Under the pieces are notes generated by a model. It had not been told where the DNA came from. It was given only the letters and a program-made list of their open reading frames with translations, and did no database searches. A stretch of 64,000 nucleotides of DNA from Cystobacterineae bacterium (GTDB lineage: Bacteria > Myxococcota > Myxococcia > Myxococcales > Myxococcaceae): assembly GCA_009782175.1 (NCBI GenBank), contig WRKR01000004.1:1-64000 (forward strand), written 5' to 3'. Shown in pieces: positions 33,492 through 42,466 of this stretch. Numbering within the stretch: the stretch's first letter is position 1; each line of letters begins with the position of its first letter. Position numbers and translations under genes: made by a program.

Positions 33492-34289
33492 TCAGAGGAC
33501 TTTGGCCTCATTGCGCAATTTGTCAATCAACGAGGCCACGTCAGGCAAAATAACCCCTGCTTTTCTCTCTGTAGGTTTGAGTAATTTTTGAATTTTCAAA
33601 TGGTTGCTTGCGCTAACGCCCAAAGCGGCGCACGTCAACTCTTGAATGGGTTTGGTTTTGGCTTTCATAATACCAGGCAGCGAGGCATAGCGTGGCTGGT
33701 TAAGGCGCAAGTCCACCGTCACCACGGCGGGCAGGGTACACTGCACTTGCAGCAGGCCGCCATCGACTTCGCGTGTCACCACCACAGAGCTACCCTCCGG
33801 GGAGAGGACTATGCCGGGTTGTTTGTTTTTTTCTGCCTCTGAGTCCAGGGAGTCCTTTTTGGAGGCAAAGGTTGCCTGGGGCATTTGGGCATATTCGGCC
33901 AAATATTGTCCCACTTGGCTTTGGTCATCATCAATGGCTTGTTTGCCCATTAAAACCAATTGGGGTTTTTCTGCTTCAACCACCTTGGAGAGCAACAAAG
34001 CCATGCTCATCTGGTCGAGGGCCTCTGTGTGGTTAATCCATATGGCGCGGGAGGCTCCCATGGCCAAGGCGTGGCGCAACTGCTCCTGCACCTCTTTTCC
34101 GCCTATGGAAACGGCCACCACCTCTCCGGAGTGTTTGGCGACAAGCCGCAAGGCTTCTTCAACCGCAATCTCATCAAAAGGGTTCACCTTAAACTTGAGG
34201 CCCTCCTGGAGAATGCCTGTTCCCTCTGGTGTTATCCTTATTTTGGACTCAGGGTCCTCAACTCGCTTTATGGTGACGAGTATCTTCAT
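33492..34289 (-). CDS. etfB: Electron transfer flavoprotein, beta subunit
   Basis: EtfB is the AMP-binding partner of EtfA. The 265-residue protein starts MKILVTIKRVEDP. It contains NPFDEIAVEEALRL, GKQAIDDDQSQVGQYLAEYAQMPQATF and the conserved DLRLNQPRYASLPGIMKAKTKPI block near the C-terminus. Shine-Dalgarno aaggat precedes the ATG. It is the first gene of etfB-etfA-metallo-hydrolase. Such an operon feeds electrons from acyl-CoA dehydrogenation, consistent with the acyl-CoA synthetase elsewhere in the window. Confidence 0.95.
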   Translation of the reverse strand: MKILVTIKRVEDPESKIRITPEGTGILQEGLKFKVNPFDEIAVEEALRLVAKHSGEVVAVSIGGKEVQEQLRHALAMGASRAIWINHTEALDQMSMALLLSKVVEAEKPQLVLMGKQAIDDDQSQVGQYLAEYAQMPQATFASKKDSLDSEAEKNKQPGIVLSPEGSSVVVTREVDGGLLQVQCTLPAVVTVDLRLNQPRYASLPGIMKAKTKPIQELTCAALGVSASNHLKIQKLLKPTERKAGVILPDVASLIDKLRNEAKVL

Positions 34290-34410
34290 AAGCCATCCTT
34301 AGGCAGTCTCTGCCGCATATAAAAAGCAGACCTTGTATCAGGGCATGGTTTCAAGGCAACCTAAAAGTGGGTGGTGTGTGTTTTGCATTCTCCGAGGTCC
34401 GCTGGCACAA

Positions 34411-34435
34411 GAAAAAGCCGCTCAAGCAGAGCGGC
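34411..34435 (-). terminator. Rho-independent terminator after the orphan gene
   Basis: On the minus strand, GCCGCTC and GAGCGGC form a 7-bp stem around TGCTT, followed by TTTTTC. It lies about 45 bases beyond the stop of the 484-residue gene at 34480. Confidence 0.8.
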
Positions 34436-34479
34436 CAGGAGGGAGGAAAAGCCTGTGGAGCCAGGCTTAAGGCTTGAAG

Positions 34480-35934
34480 CTACCACTGTCCAGAGGCGCC
34501 ACCCCCCATTCTCACGGGGGGGTTCAGGGCAGACTTGGCCCACTCGGCGAAGCTTTGAGCGAGCTGAGTGAGAGAGGCCTTTTCTCTGGAAATTTCCCTG
34601 GGGCTCGTTTTTTCATAATTGAGTTCCGCCGACATACCTGTGCCTAAAACTTTCGCGGACGGGTTAAAACTCCCCCCAGAGCTTGAAACCTCGGAACGTG
34701 TCATTGTGCATTGGATATTATCTCCGACGCGCTTGGCTGCTTCAGCGAAATTCCCTTGAAAAAGTGAGTTGATAAGCTCTTTTCCGGAAAGCTCACTGGG
34801 GGTTCCATGAAGGCTCAGCTCAAGACGGCTTGTCTTGCCTGAAGACGAGGCTATGCCGTTGAATGTGCCTTCAACGGTGGTTGTCAAAGTTCTTTCGGTT
34901 TCCGAGGTGTTCAGTTTATTCAAGTCAGCGAGGCTTTTGTACTGGCTTGAGTCGATGGAGAAACGCCGCTCTGCTGTCAGCTTAATGCTTCCGCTGGCGC
35001 TGCCGCCGTTGATGCTGAGTGCTCCCTCTGCCGCCTTGGAGCGCAAGTTTCCTTCGAGGTTCAGCCCCAACGCCCCCTCGAGCCCAGCTGACATTTCCTC
35101 AGAAAAAACGAGGGCAGAAGGTTTTCCTTGTTCCAACTCAAGGCGTGCGGAGAGACTGGCTTTGGTCTCAGCGCCTGCACCGACTTCAAAGATGGATTTG
35201 AGGCCAAGCTTGGCTTGGAGTTGGCCGCTCACTTCCCCACTCAGCTCAATGGCGGATAGATGTTTGGCCAAAAACACTATATCGCCATCAAAGGCTGATT
35301 TTATTTGAGAAGGCGCGGTTAGAGCCATTCCCACAGGGGTGATACCAGCGGCCTGTATCGAGAAATATCCCGCTGCTCTGACAGCGTCTTGGGGGCTGTT
35401 GAAAGTAAATTCCACTTGAGAGCCCGCGCTTAAGAGGGCTCCTGCGCTCACTTCGGCTCCTGCTTTCACTCCGGGTATTTTTATTTTGGCAAGGCTTGCC
35501 TCAACCCCGGCACCCAGTTTGCCACCTGTGCGCAAACTATAAGTTCCGTCTTCATTGCATTTCACCTCAATATTTCCCTCGCCGGCCAGTTTTGCACCTT
35601 TGAAGCCCACGTCTCCTCCGAGGCTGATGGAGAGCGTGTCCTTTGGCTTGAGGTCGTATATCTGGTTATCCCAGAAACAGTTGATGGGGCTCAACGCACA
35701 ACTCAGGGCATTGTATGTTGGCTTTTTCGGCTTTTCCGGCGCTGATGGCTCGTATATATCCGGATTTCCTGGCGACTTTGTCTGAGTTTTCGGCGCTGAT
35801 GGCTCGTATTTATCCTGCAAACCTGGTGTTTTGTTTTCCGGCGGCGGTGACACGTCTTTGGGAGTCCGTGTTTGCGGTGTGGTGTTGGATAGAGGAACAT
35901 TTGTTTTGTTATTGATGTTGTTGATGGATGACAT
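34480..35934 (-). CDS. Orphan protein, Gly/Ala/Ser-rich with YEPSAP repeats
   Basis: I do not recognise this 484-residue protein. The first 90 residues are polar and rich in Asn, Pro and Lys, probably disordered, with two copies of a YEPSAP motif (DKYEPSAP and DIYEPSAP). The rest alternates short beta-strand-like segments with Gly/Ala/Ser (ISLGGDVGFKGAKLAGEGNIEVK; VKAGAEVSAGALLSAGSQVEF), suggesting a repetitive beta structure. There is no signal peptide or membrane segment. I start at ATG 35934 because the upstream extension is basic and lacks support. The gene is followed by its own terminator and looks monocistronic. A secreted or cell-contact protein is one possibility only. Confidence 0.6.
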   Translation of the reverse strand: MSSINNINNKTNVPLSNTTPQTRTPKDVSPPPENKTPGLQDKYEPSAPKTQTKSPGNPDIYEPSAPEKPKKPTYNALSCALSPINCFWDNQIYDLKPKDTLSISLGGDVGFKGAKLAGEGNIEVKCNEDGTYSLRTGGKLGAGVEASLAKIKIPGVKAGAEVSAGALLSAGSQVEFTFNSPQDAVRAAGYFSIQAAGITPVGMALTAPSQIKSAFDGDIVFLAKHLSAIELSGEVSGQLQAKLGLKSIFEVGAGAETKASLSARLELEQGKPSALVFSEEMSAGLEGALGLNLEGNLRSKAAEGALSINGGSASGSIKLTAERRFSIDSSQYKSLADLNKLNTSETERTLTTTVEGTFNGIASSSGKTSRLELSLHGTPSELSGKELINSLFQGNFAEAAKRVGDNIQCTMTRSEVSSSGGSFNPSAKVLGTGMSAELNYEKTSPREISREKASLTQLAQSFAEWAKSALNPPVRMGGGASGQW

Positions 35935-36249
35935 AACATTTCTCGGGCGAGTGGTTGCCTTTATTTTTTTATCGGCAAAGAACCCAGAAAAGTTGCCTCT
36001 TGGGGAGGAAATTCCCAAATAAATAACCAAAAGTATGGGCTTTTCTCAAACCCTATCCTGACTGTATCAAGACAATGTTGTGAAGCCTGATGTGATGTTG
36101 AGGGTGTTCTATTATATTTGTATTTCAGTTAAGCGCAGCGGGAGGAAAACGCTCTGTCCACGCGCGCATGGATGGGCTGGGTGTTAAGCCATGGCTAAAC
36201 ATCCAACATAAGCTGGTTTTTTCTTCATTTAACATTCAGAATAGTTTTA
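35935..36249. other. Intergenic region upstream of the orphan gene
   Basis: About 315 bases, more AT-rich than the surroundings, with no convincing gene. The promoter of the orphan gene should be here. Apart from the hairpin at its right end, I see no clear structure. Confidence 0.4.
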
Positions 36250-36294
36250 AGGCAAAAACATTGAACAACTCAATGTATGTATTTGTTTTTGCCT
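36250..36294. terminator. Hairpin at the end of the efflux operon
   Basis: AGGCAAAAAC (36250-36259) is perfectly complementary to GTTTTTGCCT (36285-36294). Inside, ATTGA and TCAAT form a second stem. The right arm includes the stop codon of the permease gene. No long U-tract follows, so it may protect the mRNA end or slow polymerase rather than act as a classic terminator. Confidence 0.55.
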
Positions 36295-37498
36295 ATTCAT
36301 ATCTCAATGCGTCAATGGGGTTGAGTGAGGCTGCGCGGCGTGCAGGGAAATAGCCAAAAACCACGCCAATGAGTGCGGAGAAAACGAAAGAGAGCAAGTT
36401 AATGCTGGAGTCAAATATATAGGGGACTTGCATGAGGCTGGCCAAACCCACGGAGGCGCCGGTGGCCAGAAGAATGCCCAAAAGGCCGCCCAGTGCGGAA
36501 AGCACAACTGCCTCTATCAAAAATTGAAGCAAAACTTCATTCTCCAATGCACCAATGGCAAGGCGTATACCTATTTCCCGGGTTCGCTCTGTCACGGACA
36601 CCAACATAATATTCATAATGCCAATGCCGCCCACCAGCAGGCTGACGGCGGCCACGGCTCCCAGAAGTGCTGTCAAAATTTTGGTCGTCGAGGTGAGTGT
36701 CTCTGCAATCTGCCGCGTATCCATCACCCTGAAATCATCCTCACCGCTCTCTGCAATTTTTCGCCGCTCGCGCATCAAAGCATAGAGTTGCTCCTTCACC
36801 GCATCCATGGAGGCGCCCTGTTGCACAGAAACCATAAACCGCCCAATGTCCTGGCTTCCGGAGAGGCGGCGCTGCACCGTGCGCAACGGCATCACCAAAA
36901 CATCATCCTGATCGTTCCCCATGGCTGCTTGTCCTTTGGATTTGAGCAGGCCAACCACCTCACAAGAAAAATTTTTGACGCGTATTTCACTGCCCACAGG
37001 GTTTTCGCGGCCAAACAAATGGTTGCGGACTGTCTCTCCGATGATGCACACCGCCTTGCCTGCCCTCTCCTCCGCGTCGTTAAAAATACGGCCAGAATCC
37101 AATGTCCAATTGGCTACGTGGAAATAGTCAGCGTTGCTGCCCACAGCCACCGTCAGCCAGTTTTTCGTCTGGTTAACCACCACCACGGCTTTGTTGACGA
37201 CGGGCGCAACACCTGAAACCGCTGCAATTTGAGCGCGGACTGCCTCTATATCCGCCATTTTGAAACTGGGCGCTCCATCAGAGCCCCCAGGCCCAGAGCG
37301 CTGCCCTGGCACAACAATTAACTGGCTGCTGCCCATGGAAGCAATTTGGTCCGTGACGGACTTTGTGGCTCCATTTCCCAGCGTCACCAAAGTAATCACC
37401 GCGGCAATGCCAATGACAATGCCCAGCGTGGTTAAAATAGAGCGCATGAGGTTGCGGCGAATGGCGCGCAATGCCAGCAAAAAGGTATTCCACAACAT
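36293..37498 (-). CDS. MacB-type ABC permease
   Basis: The 401-residue inner-membrane protein has the MacB/FtsX topology. There is one N-terminal helix (SILTTLGIVIGIAAVITLV), a large periplasmic domain with the family block SSQLIVVPGQRSGPGG, FNDAEERAGKAVCIIGETVRNHLFG and VMPLRTVQRRLSG, then three C-terminal helices (LGAVAAVSLLVGGIGIMNIMLVSV, EREIGIRLAIGA-like, and a final one). It forms the membrane half of a mechanotransmission-type transporter. In E. coli MacB the ATPase is fused; here it is a separate gene with ATGA overlap. The system probably exports small toxic compounds or peptides. Confidence 0.9.
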   Translation of the reverse strand: MLWNTFLLALRAIRRNLMRSILTTLGIVIGIAAVITLVTLGNGATKSVTDQIASMGSSQLIVVPGQRSGPGGSDGAPSFKMADIEAVRAQIAAVSGVAPVVNKAVVVVNQTKNWLTVAVGSNADYFHVANWTLDSGRIFNDAEERAGKAVCIIGETVRNHLFGRENPVGSEIRVKNFSCEVVGLLKSKGQAAMGNDQDDVLVMPLRTVQRRLSGSQDIGRFMVSVQQGASMDAVKEQLYALMRERRKIAESGEDDFRVMDTRQIAETLTSTTKILTALLGAVAAVSLLVGGIGIMNIMLVSVTERTREIGIRLAIGALENEVLLQFLIEAVVLSALGGLLGILLATGASVGLASLMQVPYIFDSSINLLSFVFSALIGVVFGYFPARRAASLNPIDALRYE

Positions 37499-38202
37499 CA
37501 GAGGCTCTCCTCGTTGCGACGGTCGCTCTCTATTTTGCCGTCGACAAAGCGAATAATGCGTTTGGCATAGGCTGCAATATCAGGCTCGTGTGTCACCATG
37601 AGAATGGTAATGCCTTGCTCGCGGTTGAAACACCTAATCAACTCCATCACCTCTTGACTCATTTTGGTATCCAGGTTGCCTGTGGGCTCATCTGCCAACA
37701 GCACAGAAGGTTGCGTCACAATGGCCCGCGCAATGGCTACGCGCTGTTGTTGCCCACCTGACAATTCTGCCGGCGTATGGTGCTCCCAACCCTTAAGCCC
37801 CACTTGCTCCAAAGCAACGTATGCCGCGGCACGGCGTTGGGCAGCAGGCTCCCGGCGATAGAGCAAGGGCAACTCCACATTTTCAAGCGCTGTCGTCCTC
37901 GACAAAAGGTTAAAACCCTGAAACACAAAACCCAGCTGGTGCCGCCGAAGCAAAGCGCGCTGGTTGCGTGTCAATGTTTCAACGTGCACCTCTTGAAACC
38001 CATAGCTGCCACCCGAGGGTATATCCAAACAACCCAGAATATTCATGGCTGTGGATTTGCCTGAGCCGCTGGGGCCCATAATGGCGACAAAATCACCCGC
38101 TGCAATGGAAAAGTCTATACCTTTGAGTGCCTGGAAGGTGACCTGGCCTTGCCCATATACTTTGGTGACGTTAGAAAAGCGAATGAGAGGCTCGCTGCTC
38201 AT
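37498..38202 (-). CDS. MacB/LolD-type ABC ATPase
   Basis: The 234-residue cytoplasmic ATPase drives the adjacent permease. All motifs are intact: Walker [11 protein letters not shown]-loop FVFQGFNLL, signature [14 protein letters not shown], Walker [13 protein letters not shown] and H-loop MVTHEPDI. It is flanked by ATGA overlaps with both the permease and the membrane-fusion gene, so the proteins should be made in fixed ratio. Compare the degenerate FtsE in this window. Confidence 0.93.
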   Translation of the reverse strand: MSSEPLIRFSNVTKVYGQGQVTFQALKGIDFSIAAGDFVAIMGPSGSGKSTAMNILGCLDIPSGGSYGFQEVHVETLTRNQRALLRRHQLGFVFQGFNLLSRTTALENVELPLLYRREPAAQRRAAAYVALEQVGLKGWEHHTPAELSGGQQQRVAIARAIVTQPSVLLADEPTGNLDTKMSQEVMELIRCFNREQGITILMVTHEPDIAAYAKRIIRFVDGKIESDRRNEESL

Positions 38203-39503
38203 GAGGCGGCACCCAACATTTCCGTAATCACTTCCATTCCAGGCTCAAGCGTTCCACCCACAATTTCTGTCACCTGGCCATTGGTTGGGCCTGTCTGAAC
38301 ATCCACCGACACAGGCTGGCCTTCCTGCAACACCCAAACCCGTGCACCACCTTCTTTTTGAGCTGTGGGGTTTTTGCGTGGAGAAGAAGGCCGCATTCTC
38401 GGCATGGGCATCAACTTGTTCATAATGCTGCCCGAAGGTTTTTTGGGGGTTGCAGCGGTTGCCGGCGGAGAAAAGCGCAAGGCGGCATTCGGCACCAAAA
38501 GCGCGTTCTCTTGCGTCACCGTTATAATTTCGGCCGTGGCCGTCATGCCTGGGCGCAAACTTAAGTCGTCATTATTCACCTCAAGCAAGGTTGGATAGGA
38601 CACCACTCCGTCTTTGGTTTGAGAGCCAAAATCCACACGCGTAATAACGCCTGAATATTTCCGGCCGGTCCAGGCATCCACAGAGAATGTGGCTTGCTGG
38701 CCCACTTTTACTTGAGAAACATCGGCCTCATCCACATCCACCTGCAACTTCATCTTCGCCAGGTCGTCTGCCAAGCTAAACAACACGGGCGCCTGGAATG
38801 TGGCGGCAACCGTCTGCCCCGGCTCTATGTTTCGCATCAAAACAACGCCGTTAATGGGGGCGCGAATGCTGGCTTTAGCGAGGTTGGTTTCGTCTGACTG
38901 GAGGTTGGCTTTTGCCTGAATAACGGTTGCCTTGGCAACAGCCTCGTTTGCCTCGGCGCGTTTCAAATTCGCTTCGGCAGCATCCATTTCACTCTTGGAA
39001 GGGACTTTCCCGTCGGACAATTTCGAAACCTGTTTATAGCGCTCCAACAAGGCATGCGCTTCCATCGCCGTGGCTTTGCTCTGGGCAACGTGCGCCTCTG
39101 CTGCAAGCAAATCCGCCTTGGAGCGCGCCACAGAATCCTTGAGTTTGGAAAGGTCCAACTGCGCCAACACCTGTCCTGTTTTGACGAAGTCATTGTTGTC
39201 CACAAATACTTCCGTAATAATGCCGGACAACTCGCTGCCCACATCTACCATATTCACCGGCTGCAAATTGCCTGTGGCAGACACCTTCACCACCAGTTTC
39301 CCTGTGGTGGCAGGCTCTGTTTTATAGCGCGGTCCATTCGCCTTGTCGTCAGAGCGAAAGAGCAAGAAGAGCCCCACCGCTACCACCAAAATGCCGGCAA
39401 AAATCCACCCCTTTTTGCGAGAAAAAAAACGGCTCTGCCCTTTGTGAAGAAGTTTTTTCAGTGCGGTGTCCTCTTCACCACCCGAAGTTTTGTCGGTTTT
39501 CAT
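38199..39503 (-). CDS. MacA-type periplasmic adaptor (membrane-fusion protein)
   Basis: The 434-residue protein is anchored by one N-terminal helix (GWIFAGILVVAVGLFLLF). Next come a lipoyl/barrel-sandwich half (VKVSATGNLQPVNMVDVGSELSGII), a long alpha-hairpin (about 110-190, LDLSKLKDSVARSKADLLAAEAHVA...), the second half (IRAPINGVVLMRNIEPGQTVA) and beta-barrel and membrane-proximal domains. It connects the ABC permease to the outer-membrane channel. A Pro/Lys-rich insertion (about 370-395, MNKLMPMPRMRPSSPRKNP) in the C-terminal domain is unusual. It overlaps both neighbours by four bases. Confidence 0.9.
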   Translation of the reverse strand: MKTDKTSGGEEDTALKKLLHKGQSRFFSRKKGWIFAGILVVAVGLFLLFRSDDKANGPRYKTEPATTGKLVVKVSATGNLQPVNMVDVGSELSGIITEVFVDNNDFVKTGQVLAQLDLSKLKDSVARSKADLLAAEAHVAQSKATAMEAHALLERYKQVSKLSDGKVPSKSEMDAAEANLKRAEANEAVAKATVIQAKANLQSDETNLAKASIRAPINGVVLMRNIEPGQTVAATFQAPVLFSLADDLAKMKLQVDVDEADVSQVKVGQQATFSVDAWTGRKYSGVITRVDFGSQTKDGVVSYPTLLEVNNDDLSLRPGMTATAEIITVTQENALLVPNAALRFSPPATAATPKKPSGSIMNKLMPMPRMRPSSPRKNPTAQKEGGARVWVLQEGQPVSVDVQTGPTNGQVTEIVGGTLEPGMEVITEMLGAAS

Positions 39504-41026
39504 GAGTTATCCTTTCCTGCTTGGGAGGATTCAGTCTGCGGCGACCAACCCCCCCCCAGTGCTTTATACAAACGAATGAGCGCGAATATTCCATCCGCGC
39601 GAGTGCTGGCCAGGCTGTCTTCAAGCGACAGCACGCTGCGCTCGGTGTCTACCACGGACTGGAAGTCAATAACGCCAGCGCCATAACGTTGGCGCGCAAG
39701 CAAGGCGGCATTCTTCGCTGCTTCAACAGCCCGCTCTAAGGCTTCAGCTCGCTCCCGGTTGCGAACAATGGCCACCAACACATCCTCCACCTCTTGCAAA
39801 GCAGCCAGCACTGTCTGCTCATAACCCAGAAGTGTTTGCTCTCTCACCGCGTCTTGCACTTCCAGCTGCGCACGGAGGCGTCCACCCTGGAAAACAGGTG
39901 CCGCCACCCCGCCAAGCAAAGAATAGAAGAAGCCAAAACCATTCCCCATAGAAGCCTGGGTGAGCGCCTCAATGCCCACGGAGCCAGAAAGGTTGAGGGA
40001 GGGGTATAAGGCAGCTGTCGCCACACCTACGCGCGCCGTTTCTGCTGCCAGCTTTCGCTCAGCAACGCGTATGTCCGGGCGCTGGCGCAGCGTTTCTGCC
40101 GGAATGCCCACAGCAATCCGCGAGGGCATGGGGGGAAGCTCTCCTCCTGAAGCCAAACGCGCATGCAAACTTCCGGGCAATTTTCCCAAAAGAATGTCCA
40201 GGCTGTGCTCCGCTGCGGCCAAGCTGCTTTCCAGGCTTGGCAAGTGGGAGAGTGTCTGCTCTCTTACACTCTTTGCTTGCTCAACATCCTGTACGCTGAC
40301 AAGGCCAGCCTGAGAGCGCAATTCCGTCAACTGAAGCGTTTCTGTCTGGCTCTCTAAGTTGCTGCGCGCAATGCCCAAACGTATTTGGAATGAGCGCACT
40401 TCAAAATAGTTTCGCGCCACCTCGGCCACCAAGGAAACCTGCGTGTCATTCAAACTCGCTTCGACGGATGCTTCGTCAGCATCTGCAGCCTCAACACTTC
40501 GACGTATGCCGCCAAAAACATCAACCTCCCAGCTTGCATCAAAACCGGCACTCAAGGCGTTGCTGACAGCGCCACCGGAGGAATTGCCACCCCCACTCTT
40601 GGTGGACTGCCTTCGGCTTGCAGAGCCTGAAGCAGACACGCTTGGGTAATAGGCTGAAGCGGCCATGGCTCGACGGGCACGCGCCTCACGCAAGCGGGCT
40701 TGAGCTTTGCGCAAATCCAAGTTGGCTTTGAGGGCCTCGTCTATAAGCTCCGACAACAACGGCTCCTCCAGCTTCAGCCACCACTCTCGCAAATCCTCCG
40801 CCTCATGGGTATAGGTTATGGAATGGTTCGCACTGTCCAGCCGACTCCAATGCTCTGGAGCATTCAACTCCGGCTTGTGGTAATGCGGACCCACAGCACA
40901 GCCCGAAAGGAGAAGGCCTGCCAAGCCCATCAACCCCCCAACACCCGGCATTCCAAGGTGAAATACAGCGCTCATCCAATGCTTGTATCTGCTATATAAA
41001 GGCAATGAGTTCGTCACAAACGGCAT
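39500..41026 (-). CDS. TolC/NodT-family outer-membrane efflux lipoprotein
   Basis: The 508-residue protein has a lipoprotein signal (MGLAGLLLSGC followed by AVGPHYHKPE, the typical NodT N-terminus). It contains the two OEP repeats (LISELIDEALKANLDLRKAQARLREARA and the later ALQEVEDVLVAIVRNRERAEALERAV). It forms the outer-membrane channel of the tripartite pump, completing the MacA, ATPase and permease genes behind it. It is the first gene of the operon; three 34-bp-spaced repeats lie upstream. The exact start is uncertain because several Met codons precede the lipobox. Confidence 0.92.
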   Translation of the reverse strand: MPFVTNSLPLYSRYKHWMSAVFHLGMPGVGGLMGLAGLLLSGCAVGPHYHKPELNAPEHWSRLDSANHSITYTHEAEDLREWWLKLEEPLLSELIDEALKANLDLRKAQARLREARARRAMAASAYYPSVSASGSASRRQSTKSGGGNSSGGAVSNALSAGFDASWEVDVFGGIRRSVEAADADEASVEASLNDTQVSLVAEVARNYFEVRSFQIRLGIARSNLESQTETLQLTELRSQAGLVSVQDVEQAKSVREQTLSHLPSLESSLAAAEHSLDILLGKLPGSLHARLASGGELPPMPSRIAVGIPAETLRQRPDIRVAERKLAAETARVGVATAALYPSLNLSGSVGIEALTQASMGNGFGFFYSLLGGVAAPVFQGGRLRAQLEVQDAVREQTLLGYEQTVLAALQEVEDVLVAIVRNRERAEALERAVEAAKNAALLARQRYGAGVIDFQSVVDTERSVLSLEDSLASTRADGIFALIRLYKALGGGWSPQTESSQAGKDNS

Positions 41027-41048
41027 AAAGCTACCTTCACCATTTTGG

Positions 41049-41137
41049 GGTTTCTTGAGTATTAACGTTCTTGGGCGTTTTTGGTTACCTGAGCATTAAC
41101 GTTTTTCACCACTGTGGATTACCTGAGTATGAACGAC
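41049..41137 (-). promoter_or_regulatory. Three direct repeats at 34-bp spacing upstream of the efflux operon
   Basis: cttgagtattaacgtt (41054-41069), cctgagcattaacgtt (41088-41103) and cctgagtatgaacgac (41122-41137) are 16-mers spaced exactly 34 bases apart, each preceded by a ggntt-like sequence. They lie 28-111 bases before the first efflux gene. The regular spacing suggests binding sites for a regulator, but no regulator gene is adjacent. Confidence 0.65.
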
Positions 41138-41217
41138 ATCCCCTGCCCATAAATTCAGTGCTTTTCAAAATAAATATAAAATTGTCCTGAAATTATGGGT
41201 TTAGGCTATCAAAGCCC

Positions 41218-42429
41218 TCAGGCCTGCCGAGTGGGGACTTTGAAAAGCAAAACCATGGCCGCAATCAACGCCAAAACGCCAGAGCCCACAAAGGCCACAA
41301 CGCCACCCAGCTTGTCCCAAACCATGCCAAAGCTGGTGCTGGCAAGCAGTGCCGAAAACCCAATCAGCATATGGTATGTACCCAAAGCTTTTCCTTGGGC
41401 ATTTCCGCCAGAAAGTTCTGAAATTAAAGCTTTTTCAGCACCTTCAACCAGGCCGTTGGACATGCCATATATAGCAGCCAATACCCAAAGCAAGGGGAGC
41501 GTTTGCGCAAAACCCATGGCCGACCATGTCACCGCATACACCACCCAACCCAAGGCCAAAATATTTCTCTTTCCATAGCGGTCCGCAAGGCGCCCTCCCG
41601 CAGTGGCTGTGCTGGCCTTCATCAGGTGTATGGCCAGCCAAAGCAGGGGGGCCATTATCGGCGATGCGCCCAATGTTGTCGCTTTCACGAGAATAAACAC
41701 GTCCGTGGCATTCGCAAAAGCAAAGAGGGTTATGGGCAAGAGCGCTCGCTTCAAAGGCCTGGGCAATGCGGGAGGCAGCTTCGCTGAAACAGCTGGCCCA
41801 AACTGCCTTGAGGGCTCTTTCGTCAGCATAAGCACCACCAGGGCAAGCACACCGGGAACAGCTGCCCACAAAAAAACGGTGCGCATCTGCTCCGCGCTGG
41901 CCGCTTCAGCCGTCCTCGCGCCAAGCCACCACAACAAACCGACGCTCAACACAGTGCCTATGGCTGCCCCCGCATGGTCCATGGCCCGGTGAAAACCATA
42001 GGCGCGCGCGCGCATGGAAGGAGGCGTGGCTTCGGCAATCAGCAGGTCGCGAGGCGTCGTCCTCAGGCCTTTGCCCATTCTATCGCCCATGCGAATACAA
42101 AGCACATGCCAAGGCGCAAAAGCAAAAGCGACCAGCGGGCGAAGCACGGTGGAGAGCCCATAGCCCCACAGGACGAGTGGCTTTAGGCGCGTGCGCCTGT
42201 CTGAAAGCACTCCTGTCAAATATTTCAGAAGGTTGGCAATAAAATGGGCGGCACCTTCTACCAAGCCAATGAAGGCGTTGGTTGCACCCAGCGTTGTGAG
42301 GAATAGGGGCAGGAGCGGAAAAATGGCTTCACTGGAAATATCCGTCAGCAAACTCACCCACCCAAGGCCTAAAACTGTGGCCGGAAGCTTTTTATGTTTT
42401 GCGAAGCTGACCTTGGAAGAATGTGCCAT
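41218..42429 (-). CDS. Major facilitator superfamily transporter
   Basis: The 403-residue inner-membrane protein has about 12 hydrophobic helices. The MFS loop 2-3 signature appears as GVLSDRRTRLKP, and a repeat-like motif in loop 8-9 as GGRLADRYGKRN. Its loop GDRMGKGLRTTPRDLLIAEA is shared with a group of uncharacterised MFS exporters. It starts 37 bases after the PhoU-fusion gene on the same strand, so it may be the last gene of the phosphate operon. Substrate unknown; a link to phosphate, arsenate or phosphonate is only suggested by position. Confidence 0.85.
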   Translation of the reverse strand: MAHSSKVSFAKHKKLPATVLGLGWVSLLTDISSEAIFPLLPLFLTTLGATNAFIGLVEGAAHFIANLLKYLTGVLSDRRTRLKPLVLWGYGLSTVLRPLVAFAFAPWHVLCIRMGDRMGKGLRTTPRDLLIAEATPPSMRARAYGFHRAMDHAGAAIGTVLSVGLLWWLGARTAEAASAEQMRTVFLWAAVPGVLALVVLMLTKEPSRQFGPAVSAKLPPALPRPLKRALLPITLFAFANATDVFILVKATTLGASPIMAPLLWLAIHLMKASTATAGGRLADRYGKRNILALGWVVYAVTWSAMGFAQTLPLLWVLAAIYGMSNGLVEGAEKALISELSGGNAQGKALGTYHMLIGFSALLASTSFGMVWDKLGGVVAFVGSGVLALIAAMVLLFKVPTRQA

Positions 42430-42466
42430 TTAAAAACCCATGCCGCTCTCACAACCTGGGCTTTTT

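Noticed and set aside
36168-36353. 61-codon plus-strand frame between the orphan gene and efflux operon
   Set aside because: It overlaps the 3' end of the permease and the hairpin, and has no ribosome site or recognisable product.
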